Notes: a model not told the origin generated them from the letters alone. Shown: positions 32,625 to 42,366, counted from the first letter of the stretch. The stretch: DNA of 64,000 bases from Paraburkholderia silvatlantica (GCF_003096715.1 NZ_QEOL01000016.1:1-64000), one strand, 5' to 3'. Numbers and translations are program-made.

Positions 32625-33773
32625 ATGAGAAAAGTCACGATTTTCGGCGCCATCGGCGCATTTTCCGCTGTCGCGGCAACGTCGGCGTTCGCGCAGAGTT
32701 CCGTCACCTTATATGGACTCGTCGATACGGCAATCCGTTATCAGACGAATGCCGCGCCGGATGGCAAAGACCTGATCGGCATGACGGTCGGTCCGGAAAC
32801 TCACAGCCGATGGGGCCTGCGCGGCAGCGAAGATCTGGGCGGCGGTCTTTCCGCGGTCTTCCGCCTTGAAAACGGCTTCGAACTCGGCGACGGGAAACTG
32901 CACGTGCCGAACACGCTGTTCAGCCGCCAGGCGTACGTCGGCCTCTCGAGCAGCCAGTTCGGCTCGGTCACTTTCGGCAACCAGTACGCGCCGATGTACG
33001 ACACGCTGGGCGATATCTTCGACCCGTTGGAGGTGGGCGACTACTGGCAAGACAGCTGGATGTACAACGGGATCGGCAATTACCTGACCGTGCCCAACTC
33101 GGTCAAGTACAAGTTCTCGTCCAACGGCCTGAGCATCAACGCGATCTATGGCTTTGGCAACCATGCGGGTGCAATGGGCCTTGACAGCACGTATGGCGTA
33201 GAGCTGACGTATGAGCACGGACCGGCGTCGATCAACGCGGGCTATCAGCAGACTTCCGTTTCGTCGGTGAACGGCAGTTCGGTCAATGGCGCGAAGGTCA
33301 GCTTCCTGCACGTGAGCGGCGCCTATCAGATCACGCCGAGCATCCGCCTGCTGGCGGGTTGGTTGCACGGTCAGGACCAGACCGGCACGACCGACTTCAA
33401 CATGCAGCAATCCGGCGCGCCGACGCTGCACGGCGGCAGCCCGAACCGTATTGACGACACGTTCTACGTTGGCGGCAACTGGCAGGCCACCGACCCATTG
33501 CTGATTACCGTGGCGGGCTACTATGGCCACACGCGCAATGCCGAAATGCTCGACGGCTCGCTCGGCCGGGGCATCAACTATTCGGCCACGGTGCTTGCCG
33601 AGTATTCGTTCTCGAAGCACACCGAGGTGTACGGCACCGCGGACTTCGCGCGCGGCAACGGCGCCTTCGCTGCCGACTACCCCGGCGTGACCAACGCGGC
33701 GACAGGCGCTGTCGACAGGATTGGCCGCACCAACAATGTCGGTGTGGCGATCGGCATGCGGCAGATGTTCTGA
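32625..33773 (+). CDS. Gram-negative porin (OmpC-type, Burkholderia)
   Basis: A 382-residue porin with ATG 32625 and GGGAGG 8 bases upstream. The signal peptide is MRKVTIFGAIGAFSAV and onward, cleaved after TSAFA, followed by QSSVTLYGLVDTAIRY. It has the same blocks as the porin at 30923 (WGLRGSEDLGGGLSAVFRLE, FSRQAYVGLSSSQFGSVTFG) and ends in MRQMF. The two are paralogues pointing away from each other. General uptake of small solutes; specificity unknown. Confidence 0.95.
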   Translation: MRKVTIFGAIGAFSAVAATSAFAQSSVTLYGLVDTAIRYQTNAAPDGKDLIGMTVGPETHSRWGLRGSEDLGGGLSAVFRLENGFELGDGKLHVPNTLFSRQAYVGLSSSQFGSVTFGNQYAPMYDTLGDIFDPLEVGDYWQDSWMYNGIGNYLTVPNSVKYKFSSNGLSINAIYGFGNHAGAMGLDSTYGVELTYEHGPASINAGYQQTSVSSVNGSSVNGAKVSFLHVSGAYQITPSIRLLAGWLHGQDQTGTTDFNMQQSGAPTLHGGSPNRIDDTFYVGGNWQATDPLLITVAGYYGHTRNAEMLDGSLGRGINYSATVLAEYSFSKHTEVYGTADFARGNGAFAADYPGVTNAATGAVDRIGRTNNVGVAIGMRQMF

Positions 33774-33787
33774 TTATTGCTCGGCAT

Positions 33788-36700
33788 TCACACCAATGCC
33801 GCATCGCGCGAACGCAGCCACAGCGTGAGCGCTTCGTGCGGCATTGGCTTGGCGTAGAGAAAGCCCTGCAGTTCATCGCAGCCGATGCGGCGCAACGCGT
33901 TGGCTTCGTGTTCGTGCTCGACGCCTTCCGCGACCACCCGCAGGCCGAGTTCGTGGCCGAGTTCGACGATCGCGCGAATCACGGCGAGATCGGAAGGCTC
34001 GGTGAGCCGCCCGTGCACGAACGCGCGATCGATCTTGATCCGGTCGAGCGGGTAGCGGTGCAGATAGCTGAGACTCGAATACCCCGTGCCGAAATCGTCG
34101 AGCGACAGCTTGACGCCCAGCGCGCGGATCTTCTTGATGGCGTCGAGATAATGACCGACGCTTTCCATCAGCACGGTCTCCGTGATTTCGAGTTCGAGCC
34201 GGCCCGGCTCCACGCCATGCGCCTCGAGCGTATCGCGCAGATGGGCGACTAGCCGTTCGTCGTCGCGCAACTGGATGGCCGAGAGATTGATCGATACGCG
34301 CATGTCGGGCAAACCGGCTTCGCGCCAGCGCGCGATCTGGCGGCACGCCTCCTCGATCACCCACGCGCCGATCGGCAGGATTAGCCGCGTTTCCTCGGCG
34401 ATGGGAATGAACTCCGACGGCTGGACGAGGCCGAGGTCGGGATGTTGCCAACGCAACAAAGCTTCGACGCTCATCAGTTCCCCCGTCGATGCATCCACGC
34501 AAGGCTGGTACGCAAGCCACAGTTCATTGCGCTCGACAGCCGTGCGCAAGCGCGCTTCCAGTTCGAGTCGATGCCGCGTGCTTTCGGCCATGTCGGGCGA
34601 GAAGAACTTCACGAGATTGCGGCCGCTCGACTTCGCACGATACATGGCGGCGTCGGCGTTTTGCATCAGCGCTTCGATCGTCGCGCCGTCGTCGGGATAC
34701 ATGGCGATGCCGATGCTGCACGCGACCTGCAAGGTCATGCCGCCGATCGAGTGGGGCTCGCGCATGAGCGGCAGCAGCCGTTCTTCGATGAGCCGCGCCA
34801 CGTCGGCGCTGCCGCCTACGCCCGAGAGCAGCACCGTGAATTCGTCGCCGCCGAGCCGGCTCACGGTGTCGCCCGCTCGCACCGATTGCAGCAGACGCCG
34901 CGACACCGAGCGCAAGAGTCCGTCGCCCGCGTGGTGGCCGAGCGTATCGTTGATGTCCTTGAAGCGGTCGAGGTCGATGAAAAGCACGGCCACGCGGCCG
35001 TTTGTCTGGCGCGCGTGCTCGATGGCCGCACCGACGCGCCCGGTGAAGAGCGCGCGATTGGGCAACTCTGTGAGCACGTCGTGTTCGGCGAGAAACTGGA
35101 TGCGCGCCTCGCTCTTCTTGCGGTCGGTGATGTCGATGAGCGTGCAGATATAGTGCGAGACGCTTGCGCGTTTGTCGCGCACGGCGCTGATCATGAGCCA
35201 CGCGGGGTAGTCGCCGCCCGCGCGCCGGCGCACGACGGCTTCGCCGTTCCAGACGCTTGCAATGTCGACGAGCGCGGTCAGTTGCGGCATCAACGGTTCG
35301 CCGTTCGGCGACGCCAGCACGAAATCGGGTAGCGTGCCGCACACGTCTTCGGGGCGATAGCCCGTGGCGCGATAGAACGAAGCGTTCGCGGTGAGCAGAC
35401 GCCGGTTCCCGTCGAGAATCAGAATCGCCTCCGACGAAGCCTCGAACACCTTCGCCCATAGTTCGAGCCGCTGCTCCATGAGCTTGATCTGGTTGATCGG
35501 CGTGAAGGCGGTCAACACGGCGTCGCGGCCCTGAAACGAGAGGCGGCGCGCCGAGAGCATGGCCCACGTGGGCTCTTCGCTACCCATCCAGCGCACTTCG
35601 AACTCGTCCACGGCGTCACGATCGGAAAGCTGCTGGAAAAAGCGCGCGCGCACCGCGGAGTCGAGGCCCAACGCCCACGGGTCGGACGTGCAGCCATTGA
35701 GCCAGTAAAGCGCAGGGCGATTCGCATGCAGCACCTCATGGCCTGGCACGGCCGTGACCATCATCGGCACAGGCGTCGCTTCGACGAGCGCATGCTGCGC
35801 CTGCGAGGCGCGCGCGGTGGCCGCGAGTTCCTTCTGCACATCGCGCTCGCGATCGAGCTGCACGAGCATGTCGTTGAAGCCCAGCACGAGCTGGCCGATC
35901 TCGTCCTGGCTGCGCCATGTGGCGCGCACGCCGTGGTCGCCCGTGCGGCGCACGGTGTCCATCACGCGCGCAAGCTCGCGCAGCGGCCGCGAGATCTGTT
36001 GCGCGACGAGATAGACCATCGACAAAATTCCGCACAGCAGAAAGAGCGCGGTGCCTAGATGGAGCCACATGCGCGAGAAGAGGCCGCGTACGCGCGCATG
36101 CAGCAGCGTGTCGAGCTCGGCCCCCGTGGCGCGCCAGGCCTCGCCCACGCGCGCGACGAGCGCCTCGTGCGCGGCCTGTGCGGCCGCGCGGCTCGTGGCG
36201 TTGCCGCCGGACTGCGCGACCACCGTGCGCGCCGCCTCGCGATATGCCTCTAGCGCGTCGAGCAGATTCGCGACCGGTGTGGCGAGCGCGCGCTTCACGT
36301 CCTTGTTGGCGGCTGCCGCTTCGGCGAAATCCGAGCGCAAGCCTTGCGCGACGGCGTCGAGCTGGCCTTCGAGCACGAGATAGCGCGTGCTCAGATCGCG
36401 GCGCGCGGGCGCACTGTCCGCGCCGACGCCGCCTTCGCGCAAACGTTGGCCGATGCCGTTCGCGGCGTCGAGCAGTGCCGGATAGCGCAGGATCGACAGC
36501 GACATCGAGTAATAGCTGTCCAGGTCGGGGTCGAGAATCAGGTTGGACTGATTGCCCACGCGTGTGATGAGTTCGAGGCATGCGTCGAGCGCCGCGCGCA
36601 CGACCTCGGGCGCAGGCGGATATTCCGCGTGTGCGGTGGCCGCGAGCGCACCGAGTGCTCCACGCGCGCGTGCGTTCAGCTCGCTGCTCTCCAGGTTCGC

Positions 36701-36991
36701 GCCATATTGCGCTTCGGCGCTCGCGAGCGCTGACGTCAGGCGGGCGACCTGCTGCGTGTCGACACGACCGTCGGCGCCGCTTTGGGCGACGTCGATCAAC
36801 ACGTCTCGCAACGTGCCGAGATACGCATTGCCGATGATCTCTTTCTGCGAGAAGTCGATCGAAATATATTTTTCGTGAATCAGGATGCCGCTGATATACA
36901 CCACCGCGCTCAGATCGAGCAGATAGATCAGCAGCAGCTTGCGCCCGACACGCAAGCGCCCAAGCAAGCGAAGAAACGGATTGTGTTTCAT
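33788..36991 (-). CDS. Membrane-bound GGDEF-EAL cyclic-di-GMP protein with PAS and HAMP domains
   Basis: About 1067 residues from ATG 36991. Order: membrane helix (about 20-40), long periplasmic helical sensor domain (about 40-310), second helix (about 312-332), HAMP, two PAS domains (about 410 and 535-650), GGDEF (RLGGDEFTVLL near residue 714), and EAL (SVEALLRW near 840, with DDFGTGYSSLSYLHRYP and AEGVEHEHEA). Both signature motifs are intact, so it may make and degrade c-di-GMP; in such tandem proteins the phosphodiesterase often dominates. An upstream in-frame start at 37042 is less likely. It stands alone between a porin and the catabolic island. Confidence 0.93.
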   Translation of the reverse strand: MKHNPFLRLLGRLRVGRKLLLIYLLDLSAVVYISGILIHEKYISIDFSQKEIIGNAYLGTLRDVLIDVAQSGADGRVDTQQVARLTSALASAEAQYGANLESSELNARARGALGALAATAHAEYPPAPEVVRAALDACLELITRVGNQSNLILDPDLDSYYSMSLSILRYPALLDAANGIGQRLREGGVGADSAPARRDLSTRYLVLEGQLDAVAQGLRSDFAEAAAANKDVKRALATPVANLLDALEAYREAARTVVAQSGGNATSRAAAQAAHEALVARVGEAWRATGAELDTLLHARVRGLFSRMWLHLGTALFLLCGILSMVYLVAQQISRPLRELARVMDTVRRTGDHGVRATWRSQDEIGQLVLGFNDMLVQLDRERDVQKELAATARASQAQHALVEATPVPMMVTAVPGHEVLHANRPALYWLNGCTSDPWALGLDSAVRARFFQQLSDRDAVDEFEVRWMGSEEPTWAMLSARRLSFQGRDAVLTAFTPINQIKLMEQRLELWAKVFEASSEAILILDGNRRLLTANASFYRATGYRPEDVCGTLPDFVLASPNGEPLMPQLTALVDIASVWNGEAVVRRRAGGDYPAWLMISAVRDKRASVSHYICTLIDITDRKKSEARIQFLAEHDVLTELPNRALFTGRVGAAIEHARQTNGRVAVLFIDLDRFKDINDTLGHHAGDGLLRSVSRRLLQSVRAGDTVSRLGGDEFTVLLSGVGGSADVARLIEERLLPLMREPHSIGGMTLQVACSIGIAMYPDDGATIEALMQNADAAMYRAKSSGRNLVKFFSPDMAESTRHRLELEARLRTAVERNELWLAYQPCVDASTGELMSVEALLRWQHPDLGLVQPSEFIPIAEETRLILPIGAWVIEEACRQIARWREAGLPDMRVSINLSAIQLRDDERLVAHLRDTLEAHGVEPGRLELEITETVLMESVGHYLDAIKKIRALGVKLSLDDFGTGYSSLSYLHRYPLDRIKIDRAFVHGRLTEPSDLAVIRAIVELGHELGLRVVAEGVEHEHEANALRRIGCDELQGFLYAKPMPHEALTLWLRSRDAALV

Positions 36992-37176
36992 CGGACGCGC
37001 CAAAACGACACCGGAAATTGCGCCATATTCATGACCGAACAAACGACTCGCCTGAGAGCAGGCGGCTCACATCGGAGCGCACGTGACTCTTGCGTAACGG
37101 CAAAAGGTTACGGCAACTTTAACGTGCCAAAATCAATTCACTGCGTGGATGCGCGCTTGCTTCGGCGTGGTGCCCG

Positions 37177-37184
37177 GGTGCACC
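37177..37184. promoter_or_regulatory. Operator-like GGTGCACC element upstream of the GntR gene
   Basis: GGTGCACC followed by AAATGTGG, 81 bases before the GntR start. On the other strand it reads CCACATTTGGTGCACC, resembling the elements at 41288-41317, 54084-54091 and 54289-54312. It is likely a site for autoregulation by the GntR protein. Confidence 0.45.
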
Positions 37185-37264
37185 AAATGTGGCCGGATTG
37201 TGGGGCGAATTCGCGATCGCGATTCTTTTCCGTCGCGCGGGCTCCTTTGATAAGCTTTCCGACC

Positions 37265-38047
37265 ATGCACGATATCAAGCCGAACATGACGCTGGAGCAA
37301 AGCCTCGCGATTGCGCCGGACGCCGCGCTTTCGCGCGCGGATCGCGTCTACTACACGCTGCGCGACGAAATCTTCGACATGCACCTCCTGCCGGGCGACC
37401 GGCTCACGGAAGGCGCCATCGCGGAGCGCTTCGCGGTTTCCCGCACGCCCGCGCGCGAAGCGTTGCAGCGCCTGCAGAGCGATGGCCTGATGCAGGGCTA
37501 CGTGCGCGGCGGCTGGGAAGTCGTGCCGATCGACAACAAGCGCTTCGACGACCTCTACGAAATGCGCCAGATGATCGAAACCTTCGCGGTGCGCAAGCTC
37601 TGCAACGGCGAAGCGCCGCAAGCGGGGCTCCATCTTCTGCTCGATGCGCTCGATCGCGTCTGGAAGGTCGGCCGCACGCAGCGCATAACCGATGGCCGCA
37701 AGCTCGTCGAACTCGACGAAGCGCTGCATCACACGCTGGTCGAGGCCGCGGGCAACGACGAACTGACCTCGACGATGCGGCGCGTGACCGACCGCATCCG
37801 CGTCGTGCGCCGCCTCGATCTCGTGCACGGCGACGGCATTGCCGAAACCTATGAGGAGCATGCGGCCATTCTCGACGCCATTCGCCGCGGCGACAGCGCG
37901 TTGAGCGTCGAACTCGTCTCGCATCACATCGGTGGCAGCCAGGCCAGCGTGAACGGTCTCACCATGCAGCGGCTGATCGCGGCACGCACCGAGACGGGGC
38001 GCAAAGCCACGGTTGCGGCACCGGCGCGGCCTCGGCGCACCATCTGA
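37265..38047 (+). CDS. GntR-family regulator (FadR/FCD subfamily)
   Basis: 260 residues from ATG 37265. The winged helix is RADRVYYTLRDEIFDMHLLP and AIAERFAVSRTPAREALQRL, followed by an all-helical FCD ligand domain (YEMRQMIETFAVRKL, LDEALHHTLVEAAGN, EEHAAILDAIRRGD, HHIGGS) that carries the metal- and acid-binding residues typical of regulators of organic-acid or amino-acid catabolism. It heads the catabolic island and probably controls it: elements resembling its own upstream site occur before the ABC operon and the amidohydrolase-Cox operon. Confidence 0.92.
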   Translation: MHDIKPNMTLEQSLAIAPDAALSRADRVYYTLRDEIFDMHLLPGDRLTEGAIAERFAVSRTPAREALQRLQSDGLMQGYVRGGWEVVPIDNKRFDDLYEMRQMIETFAVRKLCNGEAPQAGLHLLLDALDRVWKVGRTQRITDGRKLVELDEALHHTLVEAAGNDELTSTMRRVTDRIRVVRRLDLVHGDGIAETYEEHAAILDAIRRGDSALSVELVSHHIGGSQASVNGLTMQRLIAARTETGRKATVAAPARPRRTI

Positions 38048-38162
38048 CGGCATTGCACGCTGCCGCCACGCGTCTCGCGCCGTGGCGCTGAACGCCTTGC
38101 CCAGCAAGCCTTATCAGGGTTTTTACGAGGTACTGGCACGAATCTGGCTTTGACGAATTTCG

Positions 38163-38172
38163 TTGTATACAA
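38163..38172. promoter_or_regulatory. GntR-type palindrome TTGTATACAA before the Ntn-hydrolase gene
   Basis: A perfect 10-bp palindrome of the kind bound by many FCD-type GntR proteins. It lies just before the ribosome-binding site of the gene at 38183, so a bound repressor would block transcription or initiation. Which regulator binds is inferred. Confidence 0.5.
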
Positions 38173-38182
38173 GGAAACGTCA

Positions 38183-39826
38183 ATGCCTCTGGAAGTCTTC
38201 GCAGCAAACGCGCACGGCGCGGCCAGCACACTCAACCCCACACGCGGTTCGCGCGGCATGGCGGTCGCCCCGCATGCGCTTGCGTCGCAAAGCGCGCTCG
38301 CCGTCCTGCGCGAAGGCGGCAACGCAGTCGAAGCGATGATCGCCGCCGCTGCGACCATCGCGGTGGTCTATCCGCACATGAACAGCATCGGCGGGGACGG
38401 CTTCTGGCTGATCTCGCGCCCGGGCCACGCACCCATCGGCATCGAGGCGTGCGGCGCGGCGGCGATGCGCGCGGACATCGACAGGTATCGCTCGCTCGGT
38501 CTCTCCGCGGTTCCGGCGCGCGGCCCGCTCGCGGCCAACACGGTCGCGGGCACGGTCTCCGGATGGGACTTCGCGCAGCGGTTCTCGCAAGACGCGCTCG
38601 GCGGCCGGATGCCCGTCGCACGCTTGCTCGAAGACGCCATTCACTACGCCAGGCACGGCGTTCCGGTCACACGCAGCCACGCCGACTGCGTCGCGGGCAA
38701 AGGCGGTGAACTGCAAGGCGTGCCCGGCTTCGCGCAGACCTTCATGCCCAACTCGCGCGCGCCGCAGACCGGCGAGCGCTTCTGCAACGCGCGTCTTGCC
38801 GCGACGCTGCAACAACTCGCCGACGCCGGTCTCGACGACTTCTATCGCGGCGATCTCGCGCGCAGCATCGCAAGCGACCTGGCGTCGCTGGAAACGCTCA
38901 TCACGCTCGAAGACCTCGAGCGCCACCGCGCCCGCGAACGCACGCCGCTCGCGCTCAAGCACACGCTCGGCACCGTGTACAACATGCCGCCGCCCACGCA
39001 GGGTCTCGTGTCGCTGCTGATTCTCGGCGTGCTGGATCGCGTGCTGGCAGACGGCATGGATCCCCTCGGACCCGAGTTCGTGCACGCGTGCGTTGAAGCG
39101 ACCAAGCTCGCCTTCAAGGTGCGCGACGCGCATGTGACCGATCCCGACCACATGCGCATCGACGCGGCCGCGCAACTCGAACCTGCCGCGCTCGACGCGA
39201 TGGCACGCCAAATGTCGATGTCGCGCGCGGCGCCGTGGGGGCAGGGCCGCGGCCCCGGCGATACGGTCTGGATGGGCGTGATCGATCGAGACGGCGTGGC
39301 CGTCAGCTTCATCCAGAGCATCTATCACGAGTTCGGCAGCGGCATCGTGCTGCCGAACTCGGGCATCAACTGGCAGAACCGCGGCTGTAGTTTTTCGCTC
39401 GATGCGTCGTCGCTCAATCCGCTCATGCCGGGCCGCCGTCCTTTCCACACGCTCAATCCGGCGCTCGCCCAATTCGCCGACGGGCGCACGATGGTCTACG
39501 GCAACATGGGCGGCGACGGCCAGCCCCAGTCGCAAAGCGCGGTGTTCTCGCGCATCGCGAACTTCGGCTGGAATCCGCAGGCCGCGATCGACGCGCCGCG
39601 CTGGCTGCTCGGCCGCACCTGGGGCCAGTCCACCGATTCGTTGAAGCTCGAAGCGCGCTTCCCCGCACAGACCGTCGACGCGTTGCGCGCGCTCGGCCAC
39701 GACGTGGAAGTGCTCGCCGCCTACGACGAAGCGATGGGCCACGCCGGCGCCATCGTTCGTTATCCAGACGGATTGTTCGAAGCCGGCCACGATCCGCGCA
39801 GCGACGGCGCCGCCGCAGGCTGGTAA
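38183..39826 (+). CDS. hpxW: Gamma-glutamyltransferase-family Ntn hydrolase, HpxW (oxamate amidohydrolase)-like
   Basis: 547 residues from ATG 38183, with AAGGAAA upstream. The N-terminal block RGMAVAPHALASQSALAVLR with REGGNAVEAMIAAAAT and YPHMNSIGGDGFWLI follows the HpxW type of the GGT superfamily. These proenzymes cleave themselves before a nucleophilic Thr; here that is Thr361 in GDTVWMGVIDRDGVAVSF. GNMGGDGQPQSQ near the C-terminus is also conserved. No signal peptide, so cytoplasmic, unlike periplasmic GGT. Klebsiella HpxW hydrolyses oxamate to oxalate and ammonia. The neighbouring OFA-type transporter and hpxZ fit that role. The substrate here remains inferred. Confidence 0.78.
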   Translation: MPLEVFAANAHGAASTLNPTRGSRGMAVAPHALASQSALAVLREGGNAVEAMIAAAATIAVVYPHMNSIGGDGFWLISRPGHAPIGIEACGAAAMRADIDRYRSLGLSAVPARGPLAANTVAGTVSGWDFAQRFSQDALGGRMPVARLLEDAIHYARHGVPVTRSHADCVAGKGGELQGVPGFAQTFMPNSRAPQTGERFCNARLAATLQQLADAGLDDFYRGDLARSIASDLASLETLITLEDLERHRARERTPLALKHTLGTVYNMPPPTQGLVSLLILGVLDRVLADGMDPLGPEFVHACVEATKLAFKVRDAHVTDPDHMRIDAAAQLEPAALDAMARQMSMSRAAPWGQGRGPGDTVWMGVIDRDGVAVSFIQSIYHEFGSGIVLPNSGINWQNRGCSFSLDASSLNPLMPGRRPFHTLNPALAQFADGRTMVYGNMGGDGQPQSQSAVFSRIANFGWNPQAAIDAPRWLLGRTWGQSTDSLKLEARFPAQTVDALRALGHDVEVLAAYDEAMGHAGAIVRYPDGLFEAGHDPRSDGAAAGW

Positions 39827-39878
39827 GGCACACAACCGCAGCAGCACCCGCAGCACGCAACTGAAGCTGTCTCACCAT

Positions 39879-39915
39879 CCGGTCCGGCATCTCGCCGGAC
39901 CGGAGGGAGCTTTTC
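39879..39915 (+). terminator. Hairpin terminator after the hpxW-like gene
   Basis: A perfect 10-bp stem (CCGGTCCGGC and its complement, 39879-39903, 5-base loop) is followed by AGGGAGCTTTTCG and a further T-run. It separates the Ntn-hydrolase gene from the MFS gene, which starts 42 bases later, so read-through or a separate promoter must serve the latter. Confidence 0.7.
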
Positions 39916-39944
39916 GTCCTTTTAATTCCGCATCAAAACGGGGA

Positions 39945-41273
39945 ATGCATATGAACACACGCATCCAGACGCTGCAAGACCATGCGGCCGCCAATGCGCC
40001 CGCCGTGGCCGCGCACAATCGCTGGCTTCAACTTGGTCTGGGCCTGCTCTGCATGATGGCGATTTCCAGCCCGCAATATGTGTGGACGCTCCTGACCAAA
40101 CCGTTGTCGGCGAAGCTCGGCGTGCCGCTGCCCGAGTTGCAGGTGACGTTCTCGTTGCTCATCATCTTGCAGACGTTCTTTTCGCCGTTTCAGGGCAAGC
40201 TGATCGACCGCTTCGGACCGCGCCTGCTGATCTCGCTCGGCACGGTGATGTCGGGCCTGAGCTGGGTGCTGGCGTCGATGGTCACGAGCACGTCGATGCT
40301 GTATCTCACGTACGGTGTCGTCGGCGGGCTGGGCACGGGTATCGTCTACGTTGGTGTGGTCGGCCTCATGGTGCGCTGGTTCCCCGATCGCCGCGGCTTT
40401 GCGGCGGGCGCGGTGGCGGCGGGTTACGGCATGGGCGCCATCGTCACGACCTTTCCGATCTCGGCTTCGCTCGCGTCGCGCGGCCTCGACGCCACCCTGT
40501 GGATCTATGGCATCGCCTTCGCCGTCGTGGGCTTTCTCGCGTCGCAGGGCTTGCGCGTGCCGCGCGATGTCACGCCGGCGCAGGCGTCTGCGCCCGCGCT
40601 GGCGGCATCGGGCGTGCCGAACCTGCGCCCCTCGCAGATGATGCGCTCGCCGCTTTTCTGGCTCATGTTCGCGATGATGACGATGATGTCCACGTCGGGC
40701 CTCATGGTCACCTCGCAGATGGCGACCTTTGCCGCCGACTTCGGCATCACGAAGGTCGTCGTGTTCGGCATGGCGGCACTGCCGCTCGCGCTCACCATCG
40801 ACCGCTTCACCAATGGTCTCACGCGTCCGCTGTTCGGTTGGGTGTCGGACCGTTTCGGGCGCGAAAACACCATGTTCATCGCCTTCGCGCTCGAAGGCGT
40901 CGCCATGGCGCTGTGGCTCCTGACGCGCGAGAACGCCGTATTGTTCGTGCTGCTCTCCGGCGTGGTCTTCTTCGGCTGGGGCGAGATTTTCTCGCTCTTT
41001 CCTTCCACGCTGACCGACACGTTCGGCACGCGCCACGCCACGGAGAACTACGGCTGGCTGTACATTTCGCAGGGCATCGGCTCGATCTTCGGCGGACCGC
41101 TTGCCGCGCTGCTGCATCTGCATGCGGGAAGCTGGGTCCCGGTGTTCAGCGTGGCGATCACGCTGGACATCGTCACCGCGGTGCTCGCGATGTTCGTGCT
41201 CAAGCCGATGCGCGCGCGCTTCCTTCAGAAGACGGCGGGTATGTCGTATATCGGTGCGAGAATGCACGAATAG
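39945..41273 (+). CDS. MFS transporter, oxalate/formate antiporter-like (OFA)
   Basis: 442 residues with 12 predicted membrane helices. It begins MHMNTRIQTLQDH (ATG 39945; a second ATG at 39951 is possible), with SSPQYVWTLLTKPL and LLIILQTFFSPFQGKLIDRF after helix 1, and YGVVGGLGTGIVYVGVVGL, which fits the OFA family. The second half has NGLTRPLFGWVSDRFGRE. OFA members exchange oxalate, formate or other small carboxylates. Next to an HpxW-like oxamate hydrolase, export of oxalate or import of a dicarboxylate-type substrate is plausible. Confidence 0.85.
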   Translation: MHMNTRIQTLQDHAAANAPAVAAHNRWLQLGLGLLCMMAISSPQYVWTLLTKPLSAKLGVPLPELQVTFSLLIILQTFFSPFQGKLIDRFGPRLLISLGTVMSGLSWVLASMVTSTSMLYLTYGVVGGLGTGIVYVGVVGLMVRWFPDRRGFAAGAVAAGYGMGAIVTTFPISASLASRGLDATLWIYGIAFAVVGFLASQGLRVPRDVTPAQASAPALAASGVPNLRPSQMMRSPLFWLMFAMMTMMSTSGLMVTSQMATFAADFGITKVVVFGMAALPLALTIDRFTNGLTRPLFGWVSDRFGRENTMFIAFALEGVAMALWLLTRENAVLFVLLSGVVFFGWGEIFSLFPSTLTDTFGTRHATENYGWLYISQGIGSIFGGPLAALLHLHAGSWVPVFSVAITLDIVTAVLAMFVLKPMRARFLQKTAGMSYIGARMHE

Positions 41274-41287
41274 AAAGCCTGACAAAC

Positions 41288-41317
41288 ATATGTGGTGCAC
41301 CACATATTTGCGACATG
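41288..41317. promoter_or_regulatory. Operator with a perfect 20-bp palindrome upstream of the ABC operon
   Basis: ATATGTGGTGCACCACATAT (41288-41307) is perfectly self-complementary. It continues into TTGCGACATG. The segment from GGTGCACC (41294) onward matches the element at 54289-54312 at most positions, including the shared ATTTGCGA. It lies about 160 bases before the binding-protein gene and is the best-conserved copy of the island's putative operator. Confidence 0.75.
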
Positions 41318-41467
41318 TTCGCACAATCGGCCCGCGCCGCCATGGCACTGGGGTTCCGGCGACAAAGAAGATCGTTGGCATACCACTTGCATGATCCAGG
41401 GCGAATCGTGAGTACCAGGACGAATTATCGATTCGACGGTCATCATCCAACACCTAAGGGGTTCTTC

Positions 41468-42337
41468 ATGTCAGTCCGTCTCACCCGCCGCGTTCCCGGT
41501 CAGTCGAAACAGCGCACCACTGTCATGCTTTTGCGCACCTGCGCGCTCGCATTCGTCGCCACCTTCAGCATCAGCCATGCGAGCTACGGGGCCAGCGTCG
41601 AGGAAATCAAGGCGCGCGGCTATCTGAGCGTCGCGACCGAGGATGACTACAATCCGTTCGAGTTCGTCGACAACGGCAAGAACACCGGCTACGACAACGA
41701 ACTGCTCGCACTGGTGCGAAAGAAGATCGGGGTCGATGTGAAGCAGCAGATCATGCCGTGGTCCGGCATCCTGCCGGGCGTGACGACCGGCAAGTACGAC
41801 ATGGCGCTCACGGCCGTGCTCGTCACCGACGAGCGCAAGAAGACCTTTGACTTCGCGTCGCCAACCTGCGAGGCCGTCACGTTCTATGCCACGCGCAAGG
41901 GCTCGCCGATCAGGACGCCGGACGACCTCGTCGGCAAGGTCGTCGGCGCGGAAACGGGCAGCGCCATGCTCGCGGACCTCAAACTCTTCGACGAGCAGCT
42001 GAAAAAGAAGCACGGCGGCAACGGCCTTAAGCAGATCGTCGAATATCAGTCGTACCCGGAGGCCTATCAGGACCTCGGCCTCGGCCGCGTCGACGCCGTC
42101 GCCAACACGCAGATCAGCCTGAACTCGCTCGTGAAGACACGCCCCGACACGTTTACGGTCGGGCAGGCAATCGGCAAGCCGACCTACATTGCGTGGGCCG
42201 TGAAGAAGGGCAACACCGACGTGCTGAAGATGGTCGACTCCGCGCTGCTCGAGCTGCGCAAGAGCGGCGAGATGTATCAGCTTCAGCAGAAGTGGCTCGG
42301 CGCGAGCTACAAAGACATGCCGCAGTCCGTCAACTGA
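41468..42337 (+). CDS. ABC transporter substrate-binding protein (polar amino acid type)
   Basis: 289 residues, ATG 41468 with AAGGGG upstream. A long signal peptide (about 43 residues, cleaved near SYGA) leads into IKARGYLSVATEDDYNPFEF, GYDNELLALVRKKIGVDVK, KYDMALTAVLVTDERKKTFDF and LGLGRVDAVANTQISL, the pattern of family 3 solute-binding proteins. It binds the transported solute in the periplasm and delivers it to the two permeases downstream. The ligand cannot be read from sequence; the FEFVDNGKNTGYDNE motif is the usual ligand-pocket edge. Confidence 0.93.
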   Translation: MSVRLTRRVPGQSKQRTTVMLLRTCALAFVATFSISHASYGASVEEIKARGYLSVATEDDYNPFEFVDNGKNTGYDNELLALVRKKIGVDVKQQIMPWSGILPGVTTGKYDMALTAVLVTDERKKTFDFASPTCEAVTFYATRKGSPIRTPDDLVGKVVGAETGSAMLADLKLFDEQLKKKHGGNGLKQIVEYQSYPEAYQDLGLGRVDAVANTQISLNSLVKTRPDTFTVGQAIGKPTYIAWAVKKGNTDVLKMVDSALLELRKSGEMYQLQQKWLGASYKDMPQSVN

Positions 42338-42366
42338 CATCTGAACGCCTTTGCGACTGTGCATCG

